The notes beneath the pieces were generated by a model. It was given only the letters and a program-made list of their open reading frames with translations. It did no database searches and was not told the origin of the DNA. A stretch of 64,000 nt of DNA from CAVSMC01 sp963728935. GTDB taxonomy: Bacteria > Pseudomonadota > Gammaproteobacteria > Burkholderiales > Casimicrobiaceae. Made by a program: the position numbers and the translations under genes. Below are positions 62,649 through 64,000 of this stretch, piece after piece (the stretch's first letter is position 1; the number at the start of each line of letters is the position of its first letter). The stretch covers positions 372,001 to 436,000 of the forward strand of contig CAVSMC010000001.1 of NCBI GenBank assembly GCA_963728935.1, in the 5' to 3' direction.

Positions 62649-63596
62649 TCAGGGCTCCCACCAGTAGCGGACCATGTGGAAGAAGATGGGCGCCGCAAAG
62701 ACGATCGAGTCGAGCCGATCGAGCATGCCGCCGTGCCCTTCGATCAGCGTGCCCCAATCCTTGATCCCGCGGTCGCGCTTGATCGCCGACATCACGAGGC
62801 CGCCGAGAAAGCCCATCACGTCGACGACGAGCGCGATCGCCGCCGCCTGCCACGGCTGGAACGGCGTCACCCACCAAAGCGCCGTTCCGAGCAACATGCT
62901 CGACAGCACGCCGCCGACGAAGCCCTCGACAGTCTTCGACGGCGACAGCGCCGGCGCGATCCTGTTGCGGCCGACGAGCTTGCCCCAGATGTACTGAAGC
63001 ACGTCGCTCGATTCGACGACGAGCACGAGCCAGGTGATCAGCACGATGTTGCGGCCTTCGTATCCCGGTATCCGAAGCGTCATCAGCGCGGGCACGTACG
63101 AGACGCAATAGACGCAGATCATCAGGCAGTACGAAAGCTCCGCCGAGCGCTCGAGGAAGCGCTTGGTGTCGTTGCCGACGGCGGCGAAGATCGCCATCAG
63201 CAGGAACGCGTAGACCGGGATCAGCACCGAGTAGAGCCCGTACCAATCGAGGCCGATCAGAACGTATTGCAGCGGCAGGACGACGAAGAATGCGATCACG
63301 AGCGCACGATGATCGCCGCGACGGGTATAGACGAGCGATGCGAACTCGCGCAGCGCCATGAACGAGATGAACGCGAACACGACGACGACGCCCGTCTTGC
63401 CGCCGGCGAAGCCTATGCCGAGCACGATCACCATCGCCCACCACGCCTTGACGCGTGCGTTCAGGTTATCGATCGTCGCGTTCGGCGTTTCGCCTGCGAC
63501 GCGCCAGCGCAGCAGCGCGCCGGTCGCGCTCGCGACGACGAGCACGGCGAAAATGCCGGCGAACAGCTCGTACAGCTCGCGGGGCGCGTGCATCAT
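62649..63596 (-). CDS. cdsA: Phosphatidate cytidylyltransferase (CdsA family)
   Basis: Makes CDP-diacylglycerol for phospholipid synthesis in the inner membrane. The 315-residue polytopic protein ends with the family signature SAIKRDRGIKDWGTLIEGHG followed by GMLDRLDSIVFAAPIFFH. Tandem ATGs at 63596 and 63593; the first is used. It lies 16 nt downstream of a PlsC-type gene, forming a glycerophospholipid pair. Confidence 0.92.
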   Translation of the reverse strand: MMHAPRELYELFAGIFAVLVVASATGALLRWRVAGETPNATIDNLNARVKAWWAMVIVLGIGFAGGKTGVVVVFAFISFMALREFASLVYTRRGDHRALVIAFFVVLPLQYVLIGLDWYGLYSVLIPVYAFLLMAIFAAVGNDTKRFLERSAELSYCLMICVYCVSYVPALMTLRIPGYEGRNIVLITWLVLVVESSDVLQYIWGKLVGRNRIAPALSPSKTVEGFVGGVLSSMLLGTALWWVTPFQPWQAAAIALVVDVMGFLGGLVMSAIKRDRGIKDWGTLIEGHGGMLDRLDSIVFAAPIFFHMVRYWWEP

Positions 63597-63612
63597 GTCG
63601 CGACCCCGTTGC

Positions 63613-63999
63613 TCATTCGCGCGGCGGACACAGCGCGAGCAGCCCGTCGCGCGCACGCGCGAGGAAGTCGTCTTTCGACTCGCCGTTCTGCATGCGAAGC
63701 GGCGCGCCGAAGGTCACCGAGCACAGCAGCGGAATCGGCACGACTTCTCCTTTCGGCATTACGCGATTGAGGTTCTCGATCCATACCGGCACGAATTCGA
63801 CGTCGGTCCGCTCGCGGCTCAGATGGTAAATGCCCGACTTGAACGGCAGCAGGATGTCGTCGGTGGTATTGCGGGTGCCCTCTGGAAAGATGATCAGGGA
63901 ATCGCCGGCATCGAGCGCCGATTCCATCTGCGCGATCGGGTTCGGATGACCGGCGACAGGCGCGCGGTCGATGACGACGCCGCGAAAAACGTCGTGGAT
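63613..63999 (-). CDS. plsC: 1-acyl-sn-glycerol-3-phosphate acyltransferase, PlsC-like (N-terminus outside window)
   Basis: C-terminal part (about 128 residues) of a lysophosphatidic acid acyltransferase. The second conserved block is visible as LIIFPEGTRNT, followed by FKSGIYHLSRE and VPVWIENL; the first block with HX4D lies beyond the window end. Its pairing with cdsA fits phosphatidic acid to CDP-diacylglycerol flow. Confidence 0.85.
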   Translation of the reverse strand: MHDVFRGVVIDRAPVAGHPNPIAQMESALDAGDSLIIFPEGTRNTTDDILLPFKSGIYHLSRERTDVEFVPVWIENLNRVMPKGEVVPIPLLCSVTFGAPLRMQNGESKDDFLARARDGLLALCPPRE

Positions 64000-64000
64000 C

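Overview
The window is about 64 kb of GC-rich DNA that reads like a betaproteobacterial, probably Burkholderiales-like, chromosome. The evidence is gene order: pepP-ubiH-dusB-fis-purH-purD-hemF and nadD-rsfS-rlmH-maf-rng are arrangements familiar from that group, and a lipoyl domain is fused to the N-terminus of the pyruvate dehydrogenase E3. No rRNA, tRNA, CRISPR array, prophage or insertion sequence was recognised. Genes are packed tightly, with many 4-nt ATGA/GTGA overlaps.

Layout. 1-2.2 kb: end of a branched-chain amino acid ABC transporter (livM partial, livG, livF). 2.5-5.8 kb: a BPSS1780-type membrane protein and a cyanide-insensitive-type cytochrome bd oxidase (cydAB). 5.8-16.6 kb, minus strand: a TPR protein, then acyP, a Nudix hydrolase, hemF, purD, purH, fis, dusB, ubiH and pepP (heme, purine, ubiquinone and RNA modification). 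16.7-26.3 kb, plus strand: fau, an MFS carrier, the pyruvate dehydrogenase operon aceE-aceF-[alpha/beta hydrolase]-lpdA, and rpiA.

26.3-38.9 kb is a potassium-uptake island. Two PTS EIIA-Ntr-like proteins and the K+ transporter Kup lie on the minus strand, and kdpFABCDE with two extra tiny membrane proteins lies on the plus strand. Four 17-bp sites in its intergenic regions share the pattern NTTTA-N6-NTTTAC, two half-sites one helical turn (11 bp) apart. This matches the E. coli KdpE operator as I recall it. The island may therefore be one KdpE regulon that includes kup, an EIIA gene and a 59-residue membrane protein; this is the main candidate novelty.

39.0-49.6 kb: proA, a CDF cation transporter, an MFS carrier, a DUF924 protein, nadD-rsfS-rlmH-maf-rng, a PHB-depolymerase-type esterase and two VOC-fold proteins. 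49.6-61.0 kb, minus strand: a compact aryl-polyene-like biosynthetic cluster (ACP, COG4648-type membrane protein, AMP-ligase/dehydratase fusion, LpxL-like acyltransferase, LolA-like protein, MMPL exporter, two ketosynthase-type proteins, dehydratase, ketoreductase, glycosyltransferase, PLP enzyme). It lacks the ammonia lyase, methyltransferase, thioesterase and second ACP seen in many relatives. 61.1-64 kb: an ECF sigma/anti-sigma pair, a CdsA-family phosphatidate cytidylyltransferase and a partial PlsC-type acyltransferase.

Two palindromic repeat families are present. One has a GGGTCAGACTCGA core and three copies, one of which supplies the stop codon of kdpE. The other (CCCTCACC ... GGGTGAGGG type) lies in frame inside both interdomain linkers of aceF.
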